Shown here: piece by piece, positions 35,860 to 49,988 of the stretch
How positions within the stretch are numbered: position 1 is the stretch's first letter
Layout: every line of letters starts with the position of its first letter
NCBI GenBank assembly: GCA_905182995.1
Contig: CAJJDP010000077.1
Span: 278,185-342,184 of the forward strand
Source of the DNA: Paramecium octaurelia
Taxonomy: Eukaryota; Ciliophora; Oligohymenophorea; Peniculida; Parameciidae
Direction of reading: 5' to 3'
DNA length: 64,000 bases
Notes under the pieces: model-generated
What the model saw: the letters and a program-made list of their open reading frames with translations, nothing else
Databases searched by the model: none
Told to the model about the DNA's origin: nothing
Program-made: the position numbers and the translations under genes

Positions 35860-38068
35860 ATGTAACCAGGTTTGAAGCAATTATTCTTGAGAACTAATGG
35901 CCTTATTTCAATAAAGCCAAAAATCAGAATCACTGACAATTACACACTCTCTCTTGTGTATTCACCTGGAGTGGGATACATTTGCCAAGTGATTCAAAAG
36001 AATCCAGATCTATTATATGATCTTACCATTACAGGCAATTCTGTTGCTCTTTTATCAGATGGATCAAGTACATATTCTATCTTATTTTAGGATCTTAAAT
36101 CAAAAAACCTTCCTGGATGATTCCAAATTTAGAAGCCATCAGTGCATTATACAAAGCCTTTTATGACATCGATGCCTACCCTGTAATTTTGGATAAGGAA
36201 ATCATGAATGGTGCAGATGACTATTTGCTCATCATAGATAATCTATCTACAACATATAAAGTATTATCCCTTCTATTTTTAGACAATAGTATTGGTGGAT
36301 ATTGAAGAAAAATTGACCCAAGAGCTTTTGCAGAAGTTGGAAAATGCCAAAATTGATTGTACAGTCGTTATTAGTAACACTCATTCATTGGTTGAGTAAT
36401 TGAAAGATGCTGCTCTTATCAAAAGTGCCCTTGATTCTCGTTCTATTTTAAAACCGTCTCTAATTGAACAAATTAGACTTAAACTCAAAGGAATAGATTT
36501 CTCACAATTACCAAACTTCTTAACAGCTACACTAAGCTCTGCCTATGCTGTTAGTTTGAATGATATCCATCGAAATGGATTATTTCATCATACTGTAAAG
36601 AATATCACTCCATCCCAATTCATATCCAAACTAAATGATTTGTATCTGTATGGGGAGATTGCATACTACAACAGATGGACACCCAAATAATTCTTATAAA
36701 ACAATGACATTAATTAGAATTCACTGGAATTACATAAAAGATACAATGGTGTTATTACTATTGCTTTGAAATTTAATCCAAGATCCCTAGAAGACCTATA
36801 CAGAATCTATGAGCTATCTTATAGGAATAATGATATCTTAGAGATCCAAAAACTATTTGAAGCTGATCCCAAGAAAATCCGTGAAGTCACTCTAAAAAAG
36901 AATTATGCCGCTATAGTCACAAATGGAACTGCCATTCTTGGCCTTGGTAATATTGGACCTGCTGCTGGATCCCCAGTGATGGAAGGCAAATCTGTTTTAT
37001 TCAATGCTTTGGGTGGAATTGATCTGATGCCCATCTGTTTCAAGGAAAGAGACCCTCATAAATTGGTGTAACTTATAAGATAGTACATATATACACAATT
37101 ATAATTTAGCATTGCGCCAATCTTTTCAGCAATTAATCTAGAAGATCTGAGAGCTCCTGATTGTTTCCCCATCGAAGAAGAAGCCATCCATAGCATTCAT
37201 ATTCCTTTGATGCATGATGATTAGCATGGTACTGCTGTTGTGAGTTTGGCCGCACTCATCAATTACTTGAAATTAACAAAAAAAAATGTAAAGGATCTGA
37301 AATTGGTTATCAATGGAGCAGGGTATTCTATTAAATTTATTCGTAGTGCTGCAGGTGTTGCCATATGTAAATTACTACATGGTCATGGTGTAGAGGACAT
37401 TCTCATTTGCGATACTGAAGGTATTATCTATGAAGGAAGACCAAAGAACATGAATTCATTTAAAAATGATCTCGCCAAATTTACGAATAAAAATAAAATA
37501 GCTGGTAAATTGGAAGAGGCTGTCAAAGGCAGAGATTTGTTTGTCGGAGTCTCCAGTGCTGTATCAAATACTATTTATTGTTATTTTAGGGAGCATTAAC
37601 ATAAGACATGGTGCGCAATATGAATAAGGATCCCTTTATTCTTGCATTAGCAAATCCTCTTCCAGAGATAATGCCAGATGATGCTATTCAAGCAGGAGCC
37701 TTTATTGTAGCTACTGGAAGATCTGATTTTAACAATTAAGTGAACAACTCTTTGGCATTCCCAGGAATATTTAGAGGAGCTATTGATACCAAAGCCAAAG
37801 AAATCAATTTACAAATGAAGGTATCTTATACCATTTAATTTGAAAGATTGCTGCAGCATATGCAATAGCAAATAGTATCAAAGAGAGTGAACTATCGCCA
37901 ACCAGAATATTGCCAGGAGCATTGACTGCTGAGATTCCAGCAAATGTTGCTAGGGCAGTTGCAATTGCAGCTATGGAAAGTGGCGTTGCACAAGTCAAAG
38001 TAGATCCAGAGGAGGTTTTCGATAATACAAGAAAATTGATTATGGAGGGAAGCATACCAACATTATGA
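35860..38068 (+). CDS. Malic enzyme (NAD(P)-dependent) with duplicated, degenerate N-terminal domain, 693 aa
   Basis: ATG at 35860 and TGA at 38066-38068 with introns of 23, 22, 27 (37083-37109), 29 and 26 nt give exactly 694 codons. The second half is a bacterial-type malic enzyme: [24 protein letters not shown] (catalytic Lys), [10 protein letters not shown], metal-site HDDQHGTAV, Rossmann NGAGYS, and [11 protein letters not shown]. It would decarboxylate malate to pyruvate with NAD(P)H formation. The first 270 residues are a second malic N-domain: [21 protein letters not shown], then [20 protein letters not shown]. There the MEGK Lys site is changed to EAIS, so this copy looks inactive. 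The catalytic-Tyr context YTPG is kept in the first copy but altered in the second (RIYELSYRN). Location is not evident. Confidence 0.8.
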
Positions 38069-38123
38069 CGATGATTGTTATAAATAAATGTAATGAAAAA
38101 TTTGTAAAATAAAATTATATAAA

Positions 38124-39212
<1,089 letters not shown>

Positions 39213-39333
39213 TTAATTAATATAGAAATTAATTGTAATATTTAATTAACATAATTAATTTAATTTGTTTTTAGAACTAAGAGATTTTATAAAGTACTAA
39301 CTCTATTAAGAAAGGATATAAATATATTATTTT

Positions 39334-40325
39334 TCATTCTGTTATGGACACCTTGGCTTCATTCTGTAAGATTTGATCATAAATCTCAATTAACTTTGAT
39401 GCCAATCTGTACCCTCCAATGGCAAGATTTTCTTGGCAAAATTCAATCGCCTGCTTCTCATAATCGCTGTTGTAATTGTTCGATTTCTAAAGCATAGGGT
39501 AAACAAATTATTAGGCCTATCTGAATCCCAAAAATGACCACACTGCAGGATTACTAAGCTATAATACGTCAAATACGTCATGTCATAATTCGAATATTTG
39601 TTAATGGGGAATTTTTAAATTATGTCATTTGACCACTTATCAAGATATTCATGATCTGATTAAGATAAAGGTCGAGCCATATATGTAGTATTAGAGGCCA
39701 TAGTGAAAGACACAGAATCCCAATAAGAGTGGAAATTTACAAAAGTGCCATTTTTTAACTAAATCTTAAGAGATATCATACTTGAATCTTCATGAAGTTG
39801 CCTCCAGCATCTCCATTTGGGAATGTGTCATTCCAAAATGTTGTGTCATGTAATGGTTAATGCATGTCTCCTATTACATGCAGTAAGACTCTCATCATCT
39901 GAGCCTTAAATACAGTATGGCGATTCTTGGCAGTCTTGGAATTAGTCAAAACAGCTGTGGCTTGATTTATTGCATAGATTGAATTAATGTTCCTTCCTTA
40001 ATCCTCAATTTTGATTAAGAGTCTAGATATAAGTGCACACTCCATACCCATCAGGATTGATTGGCTTATCTGTGTAATGCCAATCATTAAGAAAAGAGGT
40101 TCCTGTCTCCTTAATGTCATCCATCCATACTGCTGCCTCAACAAAAGTGTTTGTGCGACCATCAGTGAGAGAATTGAAATCCTACACCAGGGAGTCTGCC
40201 CAAGCTAGCACATCTGGTCTAGTGTCTCTTAATTAATTTTTAGCTATTTAGGCTGTCATCATGTGTCCCATATCCCACCAACATTATACGACAGATAAGA
40301 ATGCCCAAATGATAAGACCATTCAT
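39334..40325 (-). CDS. S1/P1-type zinc nuclease, 306 aa
   Basis: ATG at 40325 and TGA at 39334-39336, with introns of 25, 23 and 23 nt, give exactly 307 codons. MNGLIIWAFLSVVQC is a signal peptide; the mature protein starts WWDMGHM, supplying the N-terminal Trp and the first His ligand. AAVWMDDIK, DWHYTDK, LLHVIGDMHQPLH, AGGNF and NFHSYWDS provide the Asp and His ligands of the trinuclear zinc site. The C-terminal GGYRLASKLIEI helix is also family-typical. Such enzymes cut single-stranded nucleic acids and are usually secreted or lysosomal; in a bacterivorous ciliate a phagosomal role is likely. Same strand as PP1, 121 bp upstream. Confidence 0.9.
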
Positions 40326-40616
40326 TTTAGATTGATATTATTATTTCAGATTCTGTTCACACACCTAAATACTAAGGTTTTATAATCATATCAATTCTTC
40401 TAATTGTTTGATTTCAAAATAATTCGTATGATGATGTGATATTAACTTGTTATTTTTTGAATATATTTAATTAGTTGATTTATAAATAATGGATAATATG
40501 CAAAGAAATTACTAAATTAATTAATTCTACAAGAATTGTAAGAAGAGAAGAAGCAAAACTTAATTTTAGTAAGATTAATAAATTGATGAGATTTTACAAT
40601 TGATTGAAACAAATTA

Positions 40617-41523
40617 TCATTTTCTTTTTAACTTCTACTCTGAACTCTATTTAAATATTGGTTTTAATCTTCTGTCCTTCTCTTACATTATCGTAGAGTA
40701 TTGAAAATGACCCTGTAATTCTTCTACTCCTTGGATTCTAGCATAGGTGATTTAGCAAATCTAGGAGAATCTATAAATTTCAATACCTTCTCTGAATTAA
40801 ACTTACTCCACTTTTTGTTATGGAATTCCAGGTAAAACTTTGGAATGTCTAATGAGTCATAAAAATTAATAAATGCATATCCCACATTGCATTTGTTCTA
40901 TTATCATTAAATTAAAATTTATACTGTAAAGTCAATTGGTAAATAAAAAAAATTGTAAGTATTCTTATTATTGCAGTCTATCTCCTCAAGAAGGAGAGGC
41001 TAAGAGTATTTGTTTGGTATATTCTTTATCATCAAGGTTGTACGATTGTCTTTTGGTATCTTGCCCATTATTATATATTTTACATTCTGTAATTGAATTT
41101 AGAATTGGGTTGTTTGTTGCTAAGGTTCATAGCGTCTTTTATTTTTAAATTGAAACATTTAGAAAGAAGTTGGCATAGTCGAACTAAATACTTCATCCCA
41201 ACCCAAAGAGGATCCACTTATTGAAAGATTCATCTCCTGAATCTATTGATTTGAATGCTTAGATAAGGTTTCAGGCAGAGTTGATCCATTCGAATACAGT
41301 GTTCTAGATCTATTTTTTACGACTGGCTGTGAAGGTTGTTGATTTGTAAATTAATCCACATCTTCATCATCATCTATATTCAATTGCTATATGATTAATT
41401 CATCATTACTTTCAAGCAATCTTAGACTTGACTCATTTAGGAAGCCACCTCTTTCTTCTGTCCTGTGGGTTTAACGAATTGAGAAAGGACATTTGGGTCA
41501 ATCCTAAATACAATAGGTTTCAT
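40617..41523 (-). CDS. Mei2-like RNA-binding protein (C-terminal RRM), 276 aa
   Basis: ATG at 41523 and TGA at 40617-40619, with introns of 23, 27 and 26 nt, give exactly 277 codons. The N-terminal half is acidic and Ser/Gln-rich (NIDDDEDVDQF, LSISGSSLGWDEVF). The C-terminal half is the Mei2-type RRM: RTTLMIKNIPNKYSQPLLL, FFYLPIDF, KCNVGYAFINFYD and QITYARIQGVEELQGHFQ. Mei2 in fission yeast binds meiotic RNA; Mei2-like proteins occur in plants and ciliates. Only this RRM is present, while plant family members have three. A role in mating or meiosis is possible but unproven here. Confidence 0.85.
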
Positions 41524-42094
41524 ATAATTAAATAATTATTATATTTGAGGAGTACAAAATATTTATCAAATGCTCATATGTACAACTCCAATATTTTTGT
41601 CAAGAATTGCCTCCTGATAAAAATAATCGTATGTAAATACAACAGCATAATATCAAATTAACACAAATTAGATTTATGAATTTTATAAAATATTAATACA
41701 AATGGATTAACTTATAATTGTAATTCAAAAAGTAAAACTATAATCACAACAATATGCTGCAAAAGTGAATGAGTAATAATCAATTATATTTAAGTATAAT
41801 AAACAAGAAGAATGTATTTTCTTTAGTTCTAGCTAAATCTTTTTGAATTGCATGCTGTAATCATAATTTTGATTGATTATTAGAAATAACGTAAAATCTT
41901 GTTTATATTAAATATTTTTTGTATTTATAGCATTTATTAAATCATAGCTATGATTTAGTTATGATAAAAACACCATCTTATAGGGCCTGTTTCCTGATAT
42001 TCATGCAAATAATTAAATCACGTATTTTTTCAATCTATACAAACTCATAAAACTAAATTATTGTTTAAAATAAGTTTTATAAGGAATATATTAA
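41524..42094 (+). other. Intergenic region between divergent Mei2-like and TmcB-like genes
   Basis: About 570 bp of AT-rich DNA with no sustained frame. It separates two divergent starts and probably holds both promoters. No RNA gene or repeat is evident. Confidence 0.5.
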
Positions 42095-45000
42095 ATGAGA
42101 ATTTCATTGATAGCTAACTTAACAATTATTGCTCATTCGTAACACAAGAATTCCGGAGAAGATACAATCGCTAAGCTGTTAGTCATCGTGCCTTACATTC
42201 AATACGTATCCCTACTATTGCCCTAGCATGGATGGTAATATTGGAAATATAACGATGGCTATTTAATTTTTCTATCAAAAGCATCCTCTTATTTTACGAT
42301 CACTCCCTTTTTCGAATTTCAAAATAATTTCATTTACTATCCTTTTACAATTTTTAGTCTCATTATACTATTAAGTCTTTTATTTTACTTGAGTTTTTTT
42401 AGTTTGGAAGTGAGTTCAAACAAATAGAAAGTGAAGTATTTGGAAGGGAGGACAAGTCTCTTGTGCTCAATAATATTATTCACGATTTACACGCTGCAAA
42501 TCCCATGTTATAAGTTTTACATCTAACAAATTATAGATGCTAATAATAAAAATTAGACAAATCAACTAATAGTTAATATTTGCACACTAATTTTATATTC
42601 TGTTTATGTATTAGTATGTGAATATTTTCTAAGAATGTATTCTTTTATTGCTTATCATCCAATGTAGTAAAAATTTACTAAGTTGAGAAGTTCAATTATA
42701 TTATTGAATTTAATTGCAATAGTCTTGACTTTAGATAATTAATCCAAATTATATAATCTTGTTGGTTTGTTTATATTGCATCTTATCTTTATCATTAAAA
42801 TCATAAATCATTTATACTATTAATCTGATGTTCCACATAAAAATATGGTAGACTTTGAAATCTCATTCACACTCGAATCATTGGCGCTTTTAATAACCTT
42901 CAATGTTTTATCTGAAAACCAGATTTTTCCAGAAGATTAAATAGCTATTTACATTATGTTTATTTTGAGTCTGGGAATAATTTTGGGTAATCACATCTAT
43001 TTGTTTCTTTTTCAATATAATTTCAATGAAAGAACTAGACAATTAAATCAAATATATGAATTGTACTCCTACATATGCTAAATTAATTCAAACTCTATAA
43101 TTATGCAACATTTACTCATCTATCAGTTGATTAATAGTTAAAAGTTTTCAAAATTTAAACATAAGGCTCTTATTAGTAATAAATGTTAAAATATGGTTGA
43201 GTATTACAAGTTAGGATTGTATTTCATTACCGAAATTTTTCTTGATCTCATTAGTGGATAAAAGAATGAATTGGAGGAAATATAATTGCTTTTCGTTTCT
43301 TTTGTAGCTCTTATTAGAAAGAAACCCCTTGTTGCCTATGTAGAATTTAAGAGATTTGAATAAAATAGCAATTATACTAAATCTTATTATTTTGGATTCA
43401 TTAAAAACAGAATTGAATTATATATACAAAGAAGAATATCTGCTGTTCAAAAAATTTATCAGAATGAATAATTATAATCAGAAAAAAATAATGTTAACAT
43501 TGAAAAAAGAATTACAACCCTTGAGCTTTTTTAATTTTGTTAATTGGAGGAGATTTTCTAAAAAGACCTTCTGGAGATTATTTAAACTAAAATAAAAATA
43601 TGGGAATTCCAAATCTAAGGATGCCAATCAATCTATGATTTCTAAACTGTTGCACTTCCTTTGAGTAAAAAAATAGTTGATTGTATTATTTATTTAAGAG
43701 GATAGTAAATCAATGTAATAAAAGACGAGTTTATAAAAACATGTGAAAATATTTTAACATTGAAGATTTGCTCTATGTTTCATAGTTTTGTTCTAAATGA
43801 TTACTATAACTCGTTTTTATGTGAATAGAAAATTTCTTCTATCATGAAAGCAGAAGCTGTTTCTCAATAAAAAACATTATCAAGATCTACTATCTTATTA
43901 GATAACTCCGTATTAGTCATCGTAAGTATGGTTAAACAATTAGGGTAAATACTGAATAAAAATAAAAGCCAACTTGCAAATTATTTTGGATTTTCATAGA
44001 TGGATTTCAATTAAATCAACAATATAAGAGAACTGATGCCTTAACATTTTGGTTATTAACATGATGGTTTCCTATAATCCTATATCAAAGAGGCAAAAAC
44101 AGATCTTGTGTTTAGAGATTCAGTCACATTTGCTAAAGGTAAAAATGGATTTTTAATACCTTAATATCTTAATATCTATAACAACTACAACATTTTTGAT
44201 GATTTTACTTTAATTGGTAGTCTAACAAAAATAAAAGAATCTCATAATTATCTTTTATTTGATGAATTTGGTAAGTGTATAGGCATCACTCAAGAGATGA
44301 GTTAATTATTGATACCAAAAGAAAACTAAGAATTTTTCTTATAGAACATTGAGTTATTTTTCATCTACATGTTTCTTCCACATATTCATATGTATGTTAA
44401 TGACATGCTTCAAAATAATAATAAAGAAGGAGGATTTTTATAAAAATCAGTCATTCTTTATGTTTATGAAGATTTAATATAATTATCCAGAATCCATGAA
44501 TCAATTTTCTCAACTTATTAAGCTTAATCAATAAAGTAAATTGAATAGACTAAAACATATACTTAATTTGAATATCTAAATTCCATGATTAATAGTCCTA
44601 GAAATGGAATGAATCAGAGATTGATTACTGATATAAAGTCAAATTAAAATTAGTATCAGGATGAAATTATTATGATAGATACAAATAGAGAACCATAAAA
44701 TATTTCAAAATAAGAAGGAAAATGTGTATCGACTGCGATAGTATAATAGAAAGAGTAATAAATGATTGAATTTTTAAATGCTATTGACGTAATCATATAA
44801 ATATCTTTAGGATTTATAAAAGACCATGTACTTATGCACTGCCAAAATATAAATGGCTGAAATAGGTAAAAAAGGACACAAATAAAATTATTTTATTTTA
44901 GATTGTTCTGATTTTATTGATAGAGGGAATCTAAAGGAAGATGAAAAAAAATAAATAAAAACACAATAAAGTTAATTGCGTAATGTTACAACTAGAAATT

Positions 45001-47288
45001 ACAACCGAAGACCAAGTTAAATCATTTAATCCTAATCTAATCACAAGAGTTCTGAATTGTAGATGGAATCTTCAATAATGAGCCCCTTAGGATCTCAAGT
45101 GCACTAATCAAGTTTTCTTGATAAAAATTCTAGGTCTAAACAAATATTGAATTATATTAACTAAAAGAGAACTAATTAAATTGGTAGAATAACTTAAGTA
45201 GAATCAGAGAATCTGCATGAAGAGATTATTAGCAATGATTTTAACTAGATTATATAAAAAAAGAATGAACTTAAATCCAACTAAGACCTTTTGCTTAAAT
45301 CTTAATCAAGTACTAAGTCAGGTTAATCTGGATAAACAGCAATTGAAATAGTAAACAATTTTAAAACTCAAACTTCTTTAATCTCCAGCCTAACAATTAT
45401 CTCTATCTTGAAATTAATAATAATCTTATTGTTCCTTGTATTCATGTTCATCAATTTGACCTAGGTCATAACCTTCAATAATCAAGCCAAAAATTTCTTA
45501 TCGGATATTAATTTACCAATTAACTTTAACAAATATTTCTTAAATGTATTTACTCATTCTTGGATAATGCTAATGTAGAAAATTAAGATCTTAAATACAA
45601 GCTAATTTATTTAGAACCAACTCTAAGACTAAAGTGTTAGTATGTAGAGCACATTTTAAAATCTGACAATTATGTATGGTAGCTTTATAGCCCTAGAAGA
45701 AAATCATTATTTAGACGAAATCTCAATAGTGCATCTAGATGAAAATCTCTAGGTACAAGAAGTAGAGTTTACTGATTATCTGTTTTACCTTGAATAAGTA
45801 GGTTTTAGATTATTATAGAGTGATAATGAAAAAGACTTTTCAAGTAATCTTTTAAAATACAGGATAAATTTTGAAAATATTATCATAAACAATGATAAAC
45901 TGATTTTATCTTTGAGCAAATATTATGAGGTTCAATAAAATGGAAAGATATCAACATTTTTTAATTTAATTCTAGTTTAAATAATAGTGATTGCTGTTGT
46001 CATAGTATCCTAATTATTTTTTTGGAGAAAAATAGAACTCTATTGTTAAAGTATACTGATGTTATCAAATAGACTAAGTGAAAAAGCAGCAGAATAGTAG
46101 ATCAGCAAATTCAAAATCATAATCTCAGTGATTAAGTAATTATATGGCGAATTTGGCTATAAATAGAGAAATTGTTATAAGCTTTGTTATACTGATAATT
46201 CCTTCAAGAAAAAAAATTTTAGATCGTTATCCAAAATGAAACATCGAGCATCCACTTTACAACAAAATAGTTAAAAATTATTTGAAAATAAAATGAAACA
46301 TTCTTCAGTATCAACCATTCCCTTAAATTCAAGAATACAAAAACCTTCCATCAAACTGATAATTAAAAGTATTACAGTATTGTGCTTTGTTATCGTAATT
46401 GTGTTGTATTTCATTGGCTGTTATCTGATATTTAAGGATCAAACCTAAAAATTATCTCCTCCTCAAGAGTTAGCCATGAGTTATATCTAATTTTACATAG
46501 ATTTTGAAAATACCATTGCTATTTCATTAATAATAAAATCAGAATTTTAGATTTATACTTTCATGAAAGACACAATTCCATTCTATGCAAAGACAATCAA
46601 TAAATACTTAAATTAATTGAACACTATCCCTCTTTTGCTAAGTGTGTATAGCTTTGATCATAGTAATTTAAATGATATATATGATCGTATCATAGAATCT
46701 GATGCTATGGAGGGAGATGACGAAGCATTTTTATTAAGTTTGTATAATGAAGATTTTTGCTAGTTATTTCAATCGCAAATTGCATTTTGCAATAAGGATA
46801 TGAGTAAAATCAATTTTGAAAGTAAATTTGGATAATATGCATCCAAAGATAATAATTCTGACTATCTCAGTAAGGGAATTTCTGGTATGGTGAGTAAACT
46901 GGATAATTTCTTAACCTAATATTATGAAACTGAAATTCTAACAGGATAACCAGTTAATGATTTTGCCTTATTAAATTCTTAAATCAACACATAAGATTTT
47001 AATAACATCATAATATAACATTATCTTGACACTTATATCGGATTTGAAGCGTTTATTGCTAGAATTTAAGATTGCTTAATTAATGTGATTCAAGAACAGC
47101 AGAACAATTACAATATATATCAGATAGCAGTTGGTGTAATTTTTACTGTGTTTTTACTTTCCTCCTCAGCTTTTATAGTAGTGAAAGTGAATTTAAGGTT
47201 GATTTACATTAGACTGCTAATAACTCTGCTGCCAATCGAAATTATGCTTGACATATATACCATATCTTTGTTGAAACTTCTAAAATGA
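42095..47288 (+). CDS. TmcB-like PAS-domain membrane protein, paralogue 2, 1,723 aa
   Basis: ATG at 42095 and TGA at 47286-47288 with one 22-nt intron at 44789-44810 give exactly 1,724 codons. Layout parallels the 29.9-35.4 kb gene: N-terminal multi-pass region (IFSLIILLSLLFYLSFFSL and more), a PAS-like region near residue 645 (LANYFGFSQMDFNQINN, ELMPQHFGYQHDGFL), a long Ser/Asn/Gln linker, and two C-terminal membrane regions (IISILKLIIILLFLVFMF; VGVIFTVFLLSSSAF). Both paralogues end with an arginine-leucine rich RL(I/L)-type helix and LLPIE/LTNLPIE. The two copies are in the same direction 6.7 kb apart with unrelated genes between them. Divergence is high, so the duplication is old. A signalling receptor role is inferred from the family. 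Confidence 0.8.
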
Positions 47289-47567
47289 ACTATTTGTTTA
47301 TATTAATACTTGAAATTCTATTTATTTATTTATTTCTTTTTTATATTTATTTCTTTTTTAGATTTATATTCATAAAAGTTTGATAAAATGAATAAGGTCT
47401 TTTTCAACGTAGTTCAGATAATGAAATCAATAACATTTCTTTTTGATATCATGATAAAAGGATCATACTGGCCATCCAAATTTTTATTTTAACATACATA
47501 AAATTAACTATTCATTCTAGTAATAAATATTTTAAACTCTTTGTGTTACGTGTAATTAAATAATTTA

Positions 47568-49901
47568 ATGAAATTGTTCCTACTTTTATCACTAATCCTT
47601 TTAGTTTCTCAAGGTAGAAAAATCATTAAAAAACACGTCAAGGGTGAGAGACATTCAAGATAGCCTGATTTCGATCCCAATTAATTAAATTCAGATGAGT
47701 TGATTGATAAGTTTAGTGAATCTGAAATCTAAATTTCAGAACACTTGACAATTGGAGAAGACATTATTGATATAATAAACAAACAAACAATTGAATATGA
47801 AAGCTAAACTAATTAATAATAACAATAATTATAATAAGAAGATATAACATCTACACATGAACAATCAGATTAGATTGATCTAGAATAAGTAGAGTTTGAC
47901 TAATTACTACAATAGCTAGCAAATGAAAATCATGACATAGATGTCGAAATACCATTTGTTGAAGAGGGTGTTGTATGGGGCGATAAATTAGATGAATAAA
48001 TTGAAACTAAACCTGGAGATTAAATTTAACATCAATAGGATAATTAATAAAATAGCGATTAGATTGAATAGTTTAATGATGCAAATGCTTAAAATAATTT
48101 TGAACCCATTCCTCCTATTGTCCTTGAAGAATAAATATAACATTAAGAAGAAGTAAAATAATCAGAATAGGTTGAACTATAATAAGAATAATAAGACATT
48201 CCTATTTAAGTAAATTAGATCGATCAAAATGATTAGTAATAAACTATAGAAATCAATGGTTAAGTTGAAAATGAATTTAAGGAGGAAGTATAACAAGAGT
48301 AAATTCCAAAAATTGAAGAGCTTATATTATAAGTGACTGATCCTTAATTAGAGAATTAAGTTGAAGATATACCTATCTCGTAAGATAACCAACAATTAGA
48401 ATCCTAGAAATTAGAGGAACCTGAACAAGTTGTCAACTAACATTAAGTTATTCACTAGGATACACAAAATGGCGACCAAATTATCAATTAATAAGATGTA
48501 GACTAAGAAATTCATTAAATTACAATTGAAAGCACATAAGAAAATTCATAATAAACTGATCAAGCAACAATTTAATAAACCGATGAATAAATTCAAGTTT
48601 AAGAGGACATCCCACAAAATTAAGAATAACCAATAACCAAAGATCAAGAAGATGTTGTAATAGAAGATAATATAAATACTGCTTAAATTATAGAAGAAAA
48701 TTTTGAATAATTAGAAGTTTAAGAAAATGAACCAATAGTTGAAAATAATGAAGACATTCAAAATCAAGATGTTATTCAATAATAGGAATAAGAGTAAACC
48801 TAAAAAAATGAAGAAATAAATGAGACTTTAGATGAATAGTTAAATTAATAGTCAGAATAAATATCAACTCAAAATTTAGATTAAGAAGTTAAAGAAGATA
48901 TATAAATCATCCCAGAATAAATAAGAGAAGAGAATTAGGATCAAATTCCAGAAATTGTATAAGAAGAATATTAAAATGAAATTAATAATAATGATTAAAT
49001 AGAATAAGAAAATTAATAAGATTAAGAAAATATTTTGATTGATCCTCATGCCAATGAATATGCAAATAATGGGCACTTAAATCATGATGATCACCATCAT
49101 CATGACCATGAACATCATCATCATCATCATTATGACCATGATGACCATCATCATCATTACCATACTCAAGACATTAATAATGAAATATTAAATAATTAAT
49201 CTCAAAATGAAAATTAAAATGATAGTAATCCAACAGATCCCAACAATTCAATATCACAATAACCTTCATGCTCATTCGAAAATAAATTATCGTGCTCAGG
49301 AGATACTCATACATAATATAGTACTGGAGTGGAGACTGAAAATCAATCTCTAAATAAAGAAGAATTGTTATAATACCTTATAACTCATTCCTATTTATAG
49401 TATTCTACAAATTATCCAATGTATTTTTTTGGTATTTTGGCTAATGCATTTCTATTTTCTTTGGTGATCTTAAAAAATCTTTTCACCAAGAAACAAATTC
49501 CATATTCAGTAACAATTATACATTTATTATTAGACACAAATTAGCAATGAATTATATAATGAGGATAATGGAGACAATTCTTAACTTTAATTTTAGATTA
49601 ACTAATTAGACACTACTTTATTGGAAATAAATACTAAATTGGATACTCTGACAAAATCTTATCAAAAGATGTAGAAGGACCATCAATTGATTAATCAAAG
49701 TATTCAATTCTATATATATTTATAGTTATAAATGACCTTTAAACAAAAGTACTTGCTAATTTAGAAAAAAGAAAACTCAAAGAATCTTGTAAATCTCTGA
49801 ATGAAAGTAATGAAGATGATGCAGGAGTAAGATAAAAAAGAACATAAACACAGACAAAACCTCGATAGCGACCGACAACCCCAATTTAAAGATAATATTG
49901 A
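47568..49901 (+). CDS. Secretory-pathway type I membrane protein with Q/E-rich and His-rich luminal domain, 760 aa
   Basis: ATG at 47568 and TGA at 49899-49901 with introns of 25 and 26 nt (near 49521 and 49701) give exactly 761 codons. MKLFLLLSLILLVSQG is a signal peptide. About 450 luminal residues are dominated by Gln, Glu, Asp and Ile/Val. They end in a His/Asp cluster (49083-49163) with some 20 His. A membrane segment, MYFFGILANAFLFSLVIL, lies near the C-terminus, followed by a coiled-coil then basic cytosolic tail ending RPTTPIQRQY. This is type I topology with an acidic, metal-binding-like lumen. No family is recognised. It may be a Golgi or granule cargo protein that binds zinc or calcium; that is inference from composition. 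Confidence 0.8.
49083..49163 (+). repeat. CAT/CAC/GAT tract coding a His/Asp-rich metal-binding-like stretch
   Basis: About 80 bp of almost pure CAT, CAC, GAT and GAC codons encode DDHHHHDHEHHHHHH and a further DHDDHHHHYH. Such His/Asp clusters bind zinc, copper or nickel in transporters and storage proteins; binding here is inferred. Confidence 0.85.
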
Positions 49902-49988
49902 TTATGTATATTTAATTTCAAGAATAATACCCTTACTAATTATCAAATTTGAGTAATTTAATCTATATATATAATAATAATAAACAAA

